Source: Taxawa tesnikishii (nom. ined.)
Taxonomy: Eukaryota; Ascomycota; Dothideomycetes; Dothideales
DNA: 64,000 nt
NCBI GenBank assembly: GCA_030247885.1
Contig: JAPDRO010000009.1
Location: forward strand, 682,001-746,000
Reading direction: 5' to 3'
A program made the translations under genes and the position numbers. This document shows, one piece after another, positions 33,591 through 45,302 of the stretch. Below the pieces are notes generated by a model that worked only from the letters and a program-made list of their open reading frames with translations, did not search any database and was not told the DNA's origin. The first letter of the stretch is position 1. Each line of letters opens with the position of its first letter.

Positions 33591-34598
33591 GGATTTTTTG
33601 GGAATTCCCTCCTGGGGGTCAATGATGCCAACGAGTCAGGATAGAGACTGAATGTTGAACGACGTGATGACACTGCAACTACAGCCCTTGTGACAGTCCT
33701 GGAAAGCAGTTGCACAACGAGGGACTTTCAGACTGAAGAAGGGATTCCCAAGGACAAGCAAGCACCTGTACCATTTTTTGCATCTCAAGGACATGTGGAA
33801 TAATTAAAGAAGAAGAGGTGGAAACCTCCCTGTCCTTGCGACATGCTCTCGCTTTCGAAACACGATCCGATTTTGGCGGCAGAGCCGATGGCCCCATCGA
33901 AGTCCGGCCAGCGGGGCTGATGCATGCGATGATGTTTTGGGAGGCGGGGGCGCGTTCACGAAACAAACCTCCAACAAGAGGATGAGAGTCCTTCACAGCG
34001 ACGAGTGATTGTAGAACATCGCCAGAAAGCCGAAAGGAACACCATCTGACCGGACATGCACATGTCCCTGTTGGGGAAGAGGTTCTTATATCCTAGACGG
34101 GACCTGCAAAAGCCTCTACAAGCTTCCAGATGCCGTTGCTCTAGGGGATCACACGCATTGTTGAACTCACAATGAAGGTATTGCGGACGAAGTCCCTCGC
34201 TCTCGGCTGCCTATAGCCATGATCGAACGTGACAGCAATGGGCGGATTTCAACGTCCTATCATTCTGTCCCATCCCTAGCCGCTCACGACGAAATGTGTT
34301 TGCTGGTCCGTAGACCGTGTCGGTCTTGGAACGTACCAGGCCTTAACAGCGAGGGTCGCAGACGCAAAGCTAAGAGCGACAGATCTGTTAGGCGGCCAGA
34401 GACGTTCCAAGACATGAAGGATTGAGTGAGGGAGGGCAGTCTGTATCAGTGAGGAGCGACGGTTCAGTAAGATGCACTGATGCGTATCGTGCATTGCGTT
34501 GGGTTTCGTGCAAGTCGTTATTGATGTTGCTGCAGGCTGCTGGCTGCTGGCTGCAGGATGAACACAACCCGAGCTCTCGTTCTCGACTTTTCAACGTG
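33591..34598. other. convergent intergenic region
   Basis: About 1 kb with no conserved coding sequence. Confidence 0.4.
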
Positions 34599-35332
34599 CT
34601 AATCCAAGAACCCCATCTCTTCGTCTAGAACACCGGCCAGGCCATTAGGCTTCCGATGCACGCCGCTGTTCACAGGCGGCCACTCCTTCTGTCTCCGTCG
34701 TAGCTTTTCTGCCTCAGCTAGTGCGCGAGGAAGGTCGCTGGTGGCTGTTCAGTACGCTGGTCCGTGTTGAAAATATACCAAACAAAACACTTACCGAATA
34801 TGTCCATGAACGACATACTCCTGTTCAGCCAGTGCTTCGGCCAACTCGACTTGATGGTTGTCAAGCAGCTCCTCGTTGGGCACGACAATGAGTGGGACGG
34901 TGATGCGTAGTGCGTCCAGTATAGTGCCAGAGCCTGTTTACCTAGACATCAACACTCGATACACTTATTACATCAAAACATCGGCATACCGGCATGACTG
35001 ACAACCACACCCTCCACGCCATCGTTCTCTCCGCCTCTAGCTAACCGCATGTACCGTCCCAAGCCAGCTCCATCCAAGCCAAACCCAGATACTCTCAACC
35101 CAGCATAGAAATCCGTATCTTGCACCTCCTTCAGGCGCCTCGTGTACAAGTCTTCCCCGTCTTTGCCATACTGGACCAGAAGATCTGTGTACTGGTGCTT
35201 CTGCAAAGCATCGAAGAAGCCGGTGGTGAGCACGGCGTGGATGAGCGAAGCGAAGGAGGCAGTCGCGCCAATTGTAACAAAGCAGACTTTCTTAGGCAGA
35301 GCGAGGGTGCTCTGCACGGTAGATTCGCTCAT
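34599..35332 (-). CDS. ALG13: UDP-GlcNAc transferase catalytic subunit ALG13
   Basis: Exons 35332-34990, 34933-34795 and 34737-34599 give 206 residues. It resembles the C-terminal half of a GT-B glycosyltransferase: [18 protein letters not shown] at the start, [14 protein letters not shown] spanning the first intron, then [20 protein letters not shown] and [11 protein letters not shown]. With membrane-bound ALG14 it adds the second GlcNAc to dolichol-linked GlcNAc on the cytosolic face of the ER. ALG14 is not in the window. The first ATG in the frame is used because it directly precedes the conserved domain. Confidence 0.93.
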
Positions 35333-35524
35333 GGCGGCATCTCGTGTGTACACAGTACACAGACCTGTTGTAGTACTGATGTGGTTCGGAGGAGACATCG
35401 CTGGCCGCATGCATGCAAAAGTCTTGGGAATAAAGCCGACTTCTGCTTTACGAACAAAGATGGAAATGGAAATGGAAGCTGCATCAACTGCACCTCCACA
35501 ACCACGGCAGCGGCGTACGGGACG
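35333..35524. promoter_or_regulatory. short divergent promoter of ALG13 and the mS35 gene
   Basis: Only 192 bases separate two divergent start codons, so the genes very likely share promoter elements. Confidence 0.5.
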
Positions 35525-36848
35525 ATGGCTACCGCTGCAAAGCACATATGCCGGCAGGCTCGACGAGTGTCTTCACAGCACAGGACGCAATGGCTGCAAT
35601 ACCGGCAACCCCAGTTCGCATCCTCTAGCAGCGTCCAATTGCACCCTTTCCGCTCCTTCTCCAGCACCACCTCCGCTGTGCGGACAAGGATGATGCCCCT
35701 CCGACGATGCCGACTCCGGCGCTCCTTACTTCAATCAGAAGTTTTTCGAAACCCTCGACCGCGATGACAGACAAGACTACCGGACTCTCTCTTCGAAGGA
35801 CCGCAAGCGCATGGAGCAGGTAGCCCAGTCCCTGAACGAGGAGTTGTTCTCTCGAGACTCTAGAACCACGCGCGAGATCCAGGAGATGGTGGATCGGATC
35901 GCGGATGAGGTGGCCGAGGAGTTTCCTGATGCGCCGGTGGAACGTCAGCCCAGGAACGATGGCTTCTTTGCCATGGGAGAGGAGAGGGAGGACACGGGAC
36001 CCGACGACGAGTTCCAGGAAGATGATATAAGCAGCATTGCACATGGAGAGTTGGACCAGCACAGGGAGATCAGAGAGTATGCCAGGCTGGCTGGGTGGGA
36101 GATGCCCTTGCTTGCAAGTACGTGCTTCCCTCACGCTGTCATACGATACAACCACCCATGAACCCCCCACACAGCACGTTTGCACCCGCAGACGACTTTT
36201 GCACAATCACAACGCACGGAAGAAGGTGCTAACGCCATCCCTAGACTTGACCAAACCCTTCGAACCCCCAACCTCTGCGACCCCCTCCGTTTCCGCTACA
36301 CGACCTACCTCGGCGAGCAGCACCCCGCCGCGCGCAAAGTCGTCGTGGAATTCTGCCCCTCCGACCTGAAGCTAAACCCCACCCAAACCGCCAAACTGAT
36401 CAAGCTCTGCGGACCGCGCTACAACCCGTCCACTCAAATCGTGCGCATGTCGTGCGAATCCTTCGAAACTCAAGCCCAGAACAAGCACTACCTGGGCGAC
36501 ACCGTCCAGTCCCTGGTCGCCGAGGCAAGGGACCCCAAGGACACGCTCGAGGACGTGCCGTTCGATTTCCGCCACCACAAGCCCAAGCCCAAGCTGAGGT
36601 TCCCGGAGGAGTGGTTGTTGACCGAGGAGCGCAAGCGTGAGCTGGAGGAGAAGAGGAGGTTGAGGCTTGAAAGCGAGAGCAAGAGGGCGGAGTTGGGCGA
36701 GTTGGTCAGTGGCATTCAGGCGATTGAGGAGGGCAGGAGGATCGATGTTTCGAGAGTGGAGGCGCCCGTGATGGAGATGGCACAGCAGAAGTTGCCGAGT
36801 GGGAAGATGGGCAAGCAGGCTATGGGCCAGAGAAACGTGCGGCGATGA
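35525..36848 (+). CDS. mitochondrial small-subunit ribosomal protein mS35
   Basis: Exons 35525-36117 and 36245-36848. The N-terminus is Arg/Ser/Gln-rich without acidic residues (ICRQARRVSSQHR..FRSFSSTTSAVRTR), a mitochondrial targeting peptide. The body matches mS35: FNQKFFETLDRDDRQDYRTL, EMPLLANLTKPFEPPT, LRFRYTTYLGEQHPAARKV, MSCESFETQAQNKHYLGD. Two frame changes are needed: one near the CCCC at 35696-35699 acts as one surplus base, and one at CCCCC 36281-36285 acts as one missing base. With both, 398 residues are continuous. The gene shares a 192-base divergent promoter with ALG13. Confidence 0.85.
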
Positions 36849-37236
36849 CAAGGGGCACACGTCGAGTTATATGTACACTTCTCTTGTAAGAATACGGCGC
36901 CCAGTACCCACTACCTTGTTGTATCATACCGAGACACCTGGCATCCGCGTGGTCGTTTTTTCACATGCGGTCAAAGTCTGCCATCAACACCACTGCGAAG
37001 GCTTGGAGGTGTAGTGAGTAGTAGTAGTAGTAGTAAAGCCATCCTATCGGCATTGAAGTGTGCGTTTCCGATGCCTCGCTCTTCCGTAAAATGTCACGAC
37101 GAATGGAAGAACCAGCTGAACAACAGCAACAGTTGCACACGTCGTATTCGAACAAGAACCAAAAAAAGAAAGGGAACAGACACCGATCAACCCTTGACCT
37201 CACCCTTGGCATCCGGCATCATAGAATCGACCTTCA
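36849..37236. other. convergent intergenic region
   Basis: No gene; contains a short (AGT)n run at about 37016-37034. Confidence 0.45.
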
Positions 37237-39280
37237 TCAACACCTCCCTCCCACTCTATTCTCCGCGATGACCATATCCGCACACTTCTCCCCGATCCCA
37301 TACGCGGGCATCTGCGTGTGTCCGCCGTTCAAAGTCGGCATGACGCTGCAGTCCGCGACCCTCAACCCCTTCACGCCTCGCACCCTCAACTTCTCATCCA
37401 GCACCGCCTCCCCATCTCCTTCTCGCCCCATGCGGCATGTTCCCGCGGCGTGGTAGCACGTCGTGGCGTGCTGCTTGACGTACGGGACCCAGTCCTCGCG
37501 GTTCGTGTGCGTGTGATGCGTGAGGTTCGAGGGCCAGGAGCCCTTGACGAGATCGCGGGTGCCGGCGCCGCGGGTGACGATTTCGTTGCCGAGGCGGACG
37601 CCTTCGGAGAGGACGAGGAGGTCGAGTGGGTCGGAGAGGTAGTTGTGGTCGACGACGGGGTTGGCGAGGGGGTCGCGCGAGGAGAGGGTTACGCTGCCTT
37701 TGGAGCGTGGGGAGAAGAGTTCGGTGATCATGCTGAAGACGTGTTTGTGGTCGACGGGGTAGTCGATGTATTGCTTAGGGCCCTGTATGCGGGTGCGATG
37801 CGTTAGTAATTGTGGTTTTGGGGGAGAGGAATGAGGGAGAGATAAGATTCCAACGTACACCGTAGCACTCGGTGGTGAAGTATTCTACATTTGGCTGCTT
37901 GGGAGTCAGACCCATTGGATCGCGGCCGGGTTGGCGGCTGGCGTTCTTCCAGAGAGGCTCTTCTTGTAGTCTATCGTCCAAACGAGCGTAGGCGAAAGCG
38001 CCGAAGGGGAACGTTGATAGGAAACCTGCTCTATGGTCAGACTACTAACATTAGTTTACACCAAAGGCGTACCGACCTGTCTTCTCCTTCTTCCATTGCT
38101 CATAAGTGCTCATGAGTGCATTGTCGTGGTACACGAGATGATCCGTCGTCAGACCAACCTTGTCTGTTTCGTAGAAAGCAAAGACAATCTGCAAACGGTC
38201 AGGCGTGCTGCTCTCGCGCATTCGTAAGCAAGGAATGTACCAAATGATCCAAGAGATTCTTTCCGACACCGGGTGAATCGACGAGACAGGCAATGCCCAG
38301 CTTCTCCAGCTCTTCCTTTGGACCGATGCCAGACCGAAGAAGAATCGGTGGACTGCAGTATGCACCGCCAGAGACAATGATTTCTTTCCTCGCATATAAG
38401 GTCCTCTTGCTGCCATCCTTGCCCACAACATCAACACTCACAGCCCGCAGGTCTCCCTCGACGTCTTCCAAGTTGACCTTGTCTACAACAGTGTCCACAA
38501 GAATGTCAATATTATCCCTGTGATTCTCGTTCGTTACGTAGTCGGCGCCCGTTGTCCTTAACCCCGGTATACTGTCCGCGGAGCATGACCGCAACCTTGT
38601 GCGGTCTCTCCATGCGTGAACATATCAGGATCGAGTGGAAGGCCCTGCGACTGCATTGACTCGAGAAGTTTCTCTGAAATGGGTGCCAGGTCATGGGGTT
38701 CAACGTGCAGAGGTCCGTCTGTGCCGTGGATACCAGGAGCTTCCTTGAACCATGACTTTCCGTGGAAGGTCTCTGCCTGATCCGTCTGCTCAGTCTCGAG
38801 TCTCACTTTCGCACCAAAGCCTGAAGACGGACCTTACGCATATATCCGAAGAACTCCTCGCCCGACCAGCCCGGAAGATTCCAGTCGTCGTAATCCTGCT
38901 TGGAGCCCCGGATACAAAGTGTACCGTTCACGCCGCTAGAGCCGCCCAAGAACCTTCCTCTGCTGACCTTGACCTGACGGTTGTTGACACCCTTCATGGG
39001 CTCGGTGACAATGTTCCAGTCCTCGGGGCTGTCAAAGTTCTTCGACCATCCTCCAACCATATGTACGTTCTCGAGGTCCTTGTTGTGTGCGCCAGCTTCG
39101 ATCAACAGGACTCGGGTGTCGGTGTCTATCGCTAGACGAGCGGCGACGACACAGCCAGATGTGCCGCCACCGCTGATATAAAGGGTCAGAGCAGGGGTCT
39201 TTGTGTGAGTCCAAAAGACTCGGTACGCACCAGACAATATAGTCGTAGGTACCATCTAGGTCGGTTCGCCCCGGCGACAT
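37237..39280 (-). CDS. GMC-family FAD oxidoreductase
   Basis: Exons 39280-39231, 39172-38833, 38785-38241, 38188-38077, 38025-37859 and 37782-37237, totalling 586 residues with one base allowed. The N-terminal dinucleotide fold is GTYDYIVCGGGTSGCVVAARL, followed by the first GMC signature RGRFLGGSSGVNGTLCIRG and the second KEIIVSGGAYCSPPILLRSG. The C-terminus holds the catalytic His region CYHAAGTCRMG and VADCSVMPTLNGGHTQMPAY. No signal peptide is seen, so it is probably intracellular; substrate (choline, alcohol, sugar or other) cannot be told. The frame break lies at the GGGG complementary to 38562-38565, between HAPRTVYRG and LRTTGADYV. Confidence 0.9.
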
Positions 39281-40041
39281 GGTTGTGGTTTCTCTCTTTC
39301 AAACGTAAATCACAGCCCAATACTGCTGAGCTCAAGTAGAAGAGTATCTCGAAAACAGGTAATACAAGGAAGACGGATCGGTAATGTGAAACGAGCTACT
39401 GTCTGCAGCGGCAGGAAACCGCCATCGGTACTTTATACCTGACCGAGAACGCCACGAACAGCCACAGCCGCATGGTATTCCGCACGTACAGCGGACGCGT
39501 TGCCGCTCTTTCGGAATCAAGGAGTTGCGCTTTCCTACCAACAACCCCGCATCAACCGTGGTAGATCACGACGCGGGGTAACGGTAGTGCTTAATCAGGG
39601 CTCCGCCGGATTGGCTCGAAACATGCAAAAAGGTGCAGCGATGCCTGATCCGACTATCTAGCGGCCTGGAGTAGTCCAATGCCTAGCCTAGCCTTACGCT
39701 GAGAAACATGTTGGAGGCTGAGGGAGGCTGAGCCTGAACCAGGGTAGTAGTCAGAACGGCACAGTACCGCACAAAGCTCGGACAGTCCCAGAAAGAAGCG
39801 AGGGCGAGGAACAGGTTAGTCTTCATGCCTCCATATCGCCACCTTTAGTTATGTAGAAACGAACATGCTCGTACACGGATGTTGTTCCATGCCCTTCCAT
39901 CTAGCGCCAAGTTAAGTGACGCGTATCCATCCATGACTTTTGCCCCACAAACGACTGGATCCTGAACGCCTCGCTGTTGAAGATTGCGGAAGAAGAAACC
40001 CTCTATGCCTTGTTTTTAGAACAACAGATGCAACAATAAGC
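39281..40041. other. intergenic
   Basis: Gene-free stretch between two minus-strand genes; no coding or repeat signal recognised. Confidence 0.4.
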
Positions 40042-43000
40042 TTAGAAGAGACCGTCAATCTCGCCAGTCTCAGCATCGACATCGACGTTGAGGTACCCAG
40101 GCGCCGTCGGCAAGCCAGGAATTGTCTGGATGTCAGCAGCAAGGGCATATCTAAAAGGTTATCAGCGTTTGGGTCAGTGGTTGCAGAGAGCTGTTGTGCT
40201 TACAGATAACCGGCACCGGCCGCCATCTTGACGTCCCTGATTGGGACGGTGAAGCCTTCCGGTGCACCCTTCAGAGCAGGGTCATGCGACAAACTGTACT
40301 GCGTCTTGGCAATACAGATCGGGAGGTTGCCCAAACCCTGCTTGACGTACATGTCCACCTTCTTCTGGGCGAGCTCGCTGAATTCGACCTTGTCTGCGCC
40401 GTACATTTGCTTGCAAATCTTCTCCATACGTTCTTGCACGCTTCCAGTGGTGTCGTAGAGCAACCGGAACTCGTCTGGGTTGGCATTCTCGCAAGCCTTG
40501 ATGACACCCTGAGCAAGGTCAATAGCACCCTTACCGCCTTCAGCCCAGTGGTTGGCCGGGATAGCATCTTCAGCCCCAGCAGCGAGGGCTTCCTCGCGGA
40601 TCACTTCGACCTCAGCATCAGTGTCCGTCTCGAACTTGTTGATCGCGACAACGACCTTCACGCCAAACTGGCGAGCGTTCTGGATGTGCTTCTTGAGGTT
40701 CACACAGCCCTTGCGGAGAATGTCCACGTTCTCGGTGCGGTAGACCTCGTCAAGCTGAGCACCTGGCGTAATATCTGGGCCGCCTCCGTGAACCTTGAGC
40801 GCGCGAACTGTGGCGACAATGACGACCGCATCAGGCTTGAGGCCAGAGGAGCGGCACTTGATGTTAAAGAAACGCTCACCTCCCATGGTGAAGTCGAAAC
40901 CGGCCTCAGTCACGACAAAACCGACCCTCTCGTTGTGGTCCTCGTCAAGCTCGGTACCCGCGAGCTTCAAAGCCAGTTTGTCGGCCAAGACGGATGACGC
41001 GCCGATACTGATGTTTGCGAAGGGTCCAGCATGTACAAATACGGGCGTGCCTTCCAGAGTCTGCATCAGGTTGGGCTTGATAGCATCCTTCATCAAGGCG
41101 GCCAAGGCTCCTCCAGCGCCGATATCGTCACAAGTCACGGGGTCCCCGCTCTTAGAGGTGGCAACAACCATGCGTCCCAATCTCTCGCGCATATCCTTGA
41201 GGTCGTTGCTGAGCGCAAGAACAGCCATGCACTCACTGGCCACGGAAATGTCAAATCCAGTCTCCCGGCTTTGACCCTTCTCAGTAGGTGCTTGGCCGAC
41301 CGTAATGCCACGGAGATGTCTGTCGTTAACGTCGAGGACTCTCCTCCATGTGATAGTCTCTGGATCAATGTCAAGTCTGGCAAACCGGTGAATTTCGTCC
41401 TCGGTAAGCTCGTCTGGGTTGGTCTTGTCGATTCCCAACTTCTTCAACCGACGGAACATGACAGGCACAAACTCCCGCTTGCCCTTCTTAGCAGGCACCA
41501 ACCTCCTGTAGAGGGGTCCGTCCTTTTGCGTGTTTTCGTGGAACATGCGGGTCTCGATGGCAGCGGCAAGTAGGTTGTTTGCTGCAGTAATAGCATGAAT
41601 GTCACCAGTCAAATGGAGGTTGAACTCATCCATGGGAACGACTTGGCTGTAACCACCGCCGGCGGCACCACCCTTGATGCCAAAAGTGGGACCTTGACTA
41701 GGTTGGCGTACATTTGCGAAACAAATGCGATTGAGATGTCCGGCCATTGCTTGAGCAAGACCAACAGTAGTGGTGGACTTGCCTTCCCCGAGAGGCGTGG
41801 GCGTGATGCCAGCAATCAAGACGTAGCGGCCATTCCGGCGGTGTCCCAGGCGGTCGAGCAAAGTAAGATCAACCTTCGCCTTGTGCGCGCCGTATGGCTC
41901 AAGCTCGTGAGGAGCGATACCAACCTCACTGGCAAGCTTGGTGATGTGCTTGGGATGTTGCGAGCGGGAAACAACGATATCCGATGGCACTGGCTGCTTC
42001 AACTTGAGCGGCAGAGGAGTAATGTGGCGAGCCTTTTGGCGGTCAAAGTAGCTCGTGGCAGACTCGACGACGTTCTGAAGGAGCATGGCCACGGTCATTG
42101 GACCCACACCACCAGGTACAGGGGTGATTTGAGACGCGACCTCGACTGCAGACTCGAAATCGACATCACCAACCAGGCGTTGACCCGACTTCTTTGTGTC
42201 GTCGGGGATGTAGTTGGTGCCAACATCGACAACCACGGCACCTTCCTTGAGCCATTCCCCTTGACGAAGCCTGGTTGTCCAATGGCAGCCACCACGACGT
42301 CGGCGCGCTTGACAATGCCTTGCAGGTCCTTAGTCTTCGAGTGGCATACAGTCACAGTCGCATCCGCGTTCTTCAGCAGGTAGCTGACAGGGCTTCCGAC
42401 GATGTCACTACGGCCGATGACTACAGCATCTTTGCCCTTGAGCTCCACTCCACTCTCCTTCAGCAGGACCATGACACCCTTAGGTGTGCATGGAGTGAAG
42501 AGAGGGTGTCCACCACGCTTGGCAAGCTCTCCGATGTTGATTGCGCCAAAGCCATCCACGTCCTTCTCATCTGCGACGGCCGAGGTAACAGCATGCTCGG
42601 ACATGTGCTTGGGCACGGGCAGCTGTACAATAATGCCGTGAACGCTCGCGTCATTGTTGAGACGCTCGATCTCATGGATGAGCTCGGATTCGGAGGTGTC
42701 TTCCGGGAACTTGGCAAGGTGACAGTCGACGTTGGCCTAGACTGTGTTCAGCGACCATTGCTATACTCGGGTTTTGGGAGGGGCAGTGCATACCTCTTCG
42801 GCGGCCTTCAACTTCATGCGCACATAGGTACCTTGATATGAGTCAGGCTTACAAGTCCTCACACAGCTCGCAATGGCGTCAACGTACTCGAATCTGGACG
42901 GTCACCGACTAGACGGAATGCTTGTCAGCATAGATTCGACTCGTGTGGCTAGTAGAGCATACCCTGCACAATGGTAAGAGACGGCTTGTATCGCGGGTTG

Positions 43001-43233
43001 TTCTCCTGCTTCTGCTTGATCTCGCCAGCGATCCTCTCGCGAATGCTCTTGGCGATGGCAGTGCCATCGATCTTGGTAGCAGTCATGGCGCGTGGAGTGG
43101 AAGAGAAACCTCTGGTAGTGAACTGTCGAGGGACGCGCAGAGGAGTGGTTGCACAAGACTTCACGAAAATCAGATTTGAGCCCCGCGCCGAGCTGCGTGC
43201 ATGACGCGAGGCGCAGATCAGTTGGGCGCTCAT
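40042..43233 (-). CDS. ADE3/MIS1: trifunctional C1-tetrahydrofolate synthase
   Basis: Exons 43233-42963, 42908-42888 (21 bases), 42831-42794, 42736-40204 and 40150-40042. The N-terminal dehydrogenase/cyclohydrolase half shows [16 protein letters not shown] across tiny exons, [11 protein letters not shown] and PCTPKGVM. The C-terminal formate ligase half has the P-loop [20 protein letters not shown] and ends GEIDGLF. The enzyme interconverts methylene-, methenyl- and formyl-THF and makes formyl-THF from formate. From the first ATG the product is 990 residues, with a mitochondrial-type leader ([30 protein letters not shown]); the second ATG at 43086 gives a 941-residue cytosolic-type form starting MTATKIDG. 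One missing base is inferred at the GGGG complementary to 42257-42260 (FVKG/EWLKEG). Confidence 0.95.
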
Positions 43234-43554
43234 TCCCAAGCCGGCAGGAGGGAAAAAGGTTAGTATGTGATATGCTGAATAACAGCAGAACGCAACGAAA
43301 AAGAACGGGAAATAGAGACAGACGGACAGATAGCCCGCCAAAACCCGCACAAGAACCACCGGTAGATCCGTGAGTTTCAAGGGCTGAATAATTTACCTAT
43401 TACCCCGATTACGTGCTGCTTTGCCGTGGGGGATCTGACACGACAAGACACGGCGGCGGCGGTGCTTTTCGAACTTTTGCCGAGCAGAACAGCACCACCA
43501 CCACCAAATCTTAGGCCGCACTTTCTCTCATACACATAACACAACACCGCAAAC
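43234..43554. promoter_or_regulatory. divergent promoter of C1-THF synthase and eIF3i
   Basis: About 320 bases between two divergent genes; GC-rich patch near 43440-43470 (GGCGGCGGCGG). No named element. Confidence 0.45.
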
Positions 43555-44785
43555 ATGAGACCGATTCTGCTTTCGGGCCACGTGAGTTATTATCGCACCA
43601 AGCAGTGCTTCGCGTAACCAGCACTGACACCTTCGTAGGAAAGAGCCCTGACTCAAGTAAAGTGCGCATTTCGAAAAATCTCCGCCGCCTGCGCCGCACA
43701 CGACTGACAGCATTTCAGGTTCAGCAAGGAGGGCGACTTCATTTTCTCCGTCTCCAAGGACCACAACGCCTGTGCATGGTGGTCTGCCAACGGCGAACGC
43801 TTCGGAGTGTACAAGGGCCACCAGGGTGCTCTCTGGACCATCGACTGCGACCCGAACACTGTTCTTCTGGCAACTGGTGGCGCCGACAACACGATCAGAC
43901 TATGGGAGATCAAGACAGGAAGGCTGCTGAAGACATGGGAGTTTGGCACTGCGATCAAGAGAGTCGAGTTTTCGGAGGATGGAAGACAACTGCTGGGTGT
44001 GACGGAGAAGCGCCAGGGACAGCTGAGCACCATCGTCGTATACGACATCAACCCGGACCCGAGCGCTGAGCAGGCCAACGAGCAGTCGCTTCGCATTGTT
44101 TGTGATGAGCTGCCAAAGGTTACTGTTGCTGGATTCAGCTACCTGAACAAGTACATCATTTCCGGCCACGAGGACGGCAGTGTATCACAGTGGGACGCAA
44201 AGGTACGGCACAAGTATGGCATGCAGGTGCAGGTCACTTATCCTAACCTGGACACAGACCGGAGAGCTCATCCAAAACGTTTTCGTCCACGATGCCGACT
44301 TGCAGGTGACTGACCTGCAGTGGTCGTCTGACCGGACATACTTCATCACCGCCTCCAAGGATAAGACCGCGAAGGTAGGTTTCCTACATCTTGACCGCAA
44401 CACTCTCTAACAATCCTCGTAGCTCATGACAGCTCGCGACCTCGAAGTCCTCAAGACCTACGTCGCCGACACGCCACTCAACAGCGCTTGCATCACCCCC
44501 GTCAAGGACTACGTGATCCTGGGTGGTGGCCAGGCCGCCATGGATGTCACAACCACCTCCGCCCGGCAGGGTAAATTCGAGGCCCGTTTCTACCACAAGG
44601 TCTTCGAGGACGAGATTGGCCGTGTGCGTGGTCACTTCGGACCTCTGAACTATGTCGCCGTCAGCCCGCTCGGTGACTGCTACTGCAGTGGAGGTGAGGA
44701 CGGTTACGTTCGTGTGCACCACTTCGACCCGCCTTACTTTGACTTCAAATTCGAGGTCGAGCGGGAGATGGAGTCGCGGATGTAG
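43555..44785 (+). CDS. TIF34: translation initiation factor eIF3 subunit i
   Basis: Exons 43555-43581 (27 bases), 43639-43661 (23 bases), 43719-44202, 44258-44374 and 44423-44785 give 337 residues. The protein is a seven-blade WD40 propeller that holds eIF3b and eIF3g on the 40S subunit. It opens [19 protein letters not shown], assembled over three exons, and the repeats are visible as [48 protein letters not shown] and [15 protein letters not shown]. Every intron junction is in frame and there is no break. Confidence 0.97.
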
Positions 44786-45302
44786 GGAGTGCATGTGGTG
44801 GGGAGAAATGGATCGGATAGGGCATGATTCAGCATGGCAAGGCGTTTGAGGCGCATCTCTCTTGTCTATGGCCTGTGGCCTTGGAGAAGACTGACTCTAG
44901 ACACGGAAAGAGCTTACCAGTCTTCCGGTATAGGAACATACTTTATGAGCATGAGGCAAAAAACGAATGCAAGAGAAAAAAACTACAAAACCATGCTTTC
45001 GATTCGAGTAACAGATTTTTCGTACTTGCATGTTATGCCAAAGCACCTGCGAGCAAGAAGGGTGCAAGGATTGGTGTTTCGTCCAACAGCACCTCGTATC
45101 TCTTGACCTTTGACTCAAGGATTGATTTGCTGCATTTTGTTAAACCTCAAGCTTCCTGTCAAGTCACGCTCTACCCTTGCTGTGGATTTGTGCGTCGAAA
45201 GCGGTGCATGACTCGGGCGAGCTCTGCCAAGATTTCGGCGGCAGAAATGTATCCCGAGAATTCCATCTTGCGAAAGACCAGCACTTATTCCACGACACCG
45301 CT
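44786..45302. other. intergenic
   Basis: No coding signal; separates two plus-strand genes. Confidence 0.4.

Noticed and set aside
40194-42383. Several long plus-strand frames across the C1-THF synthase gene
   Set aside because: Shadows of the real minus-strand coding sequence.
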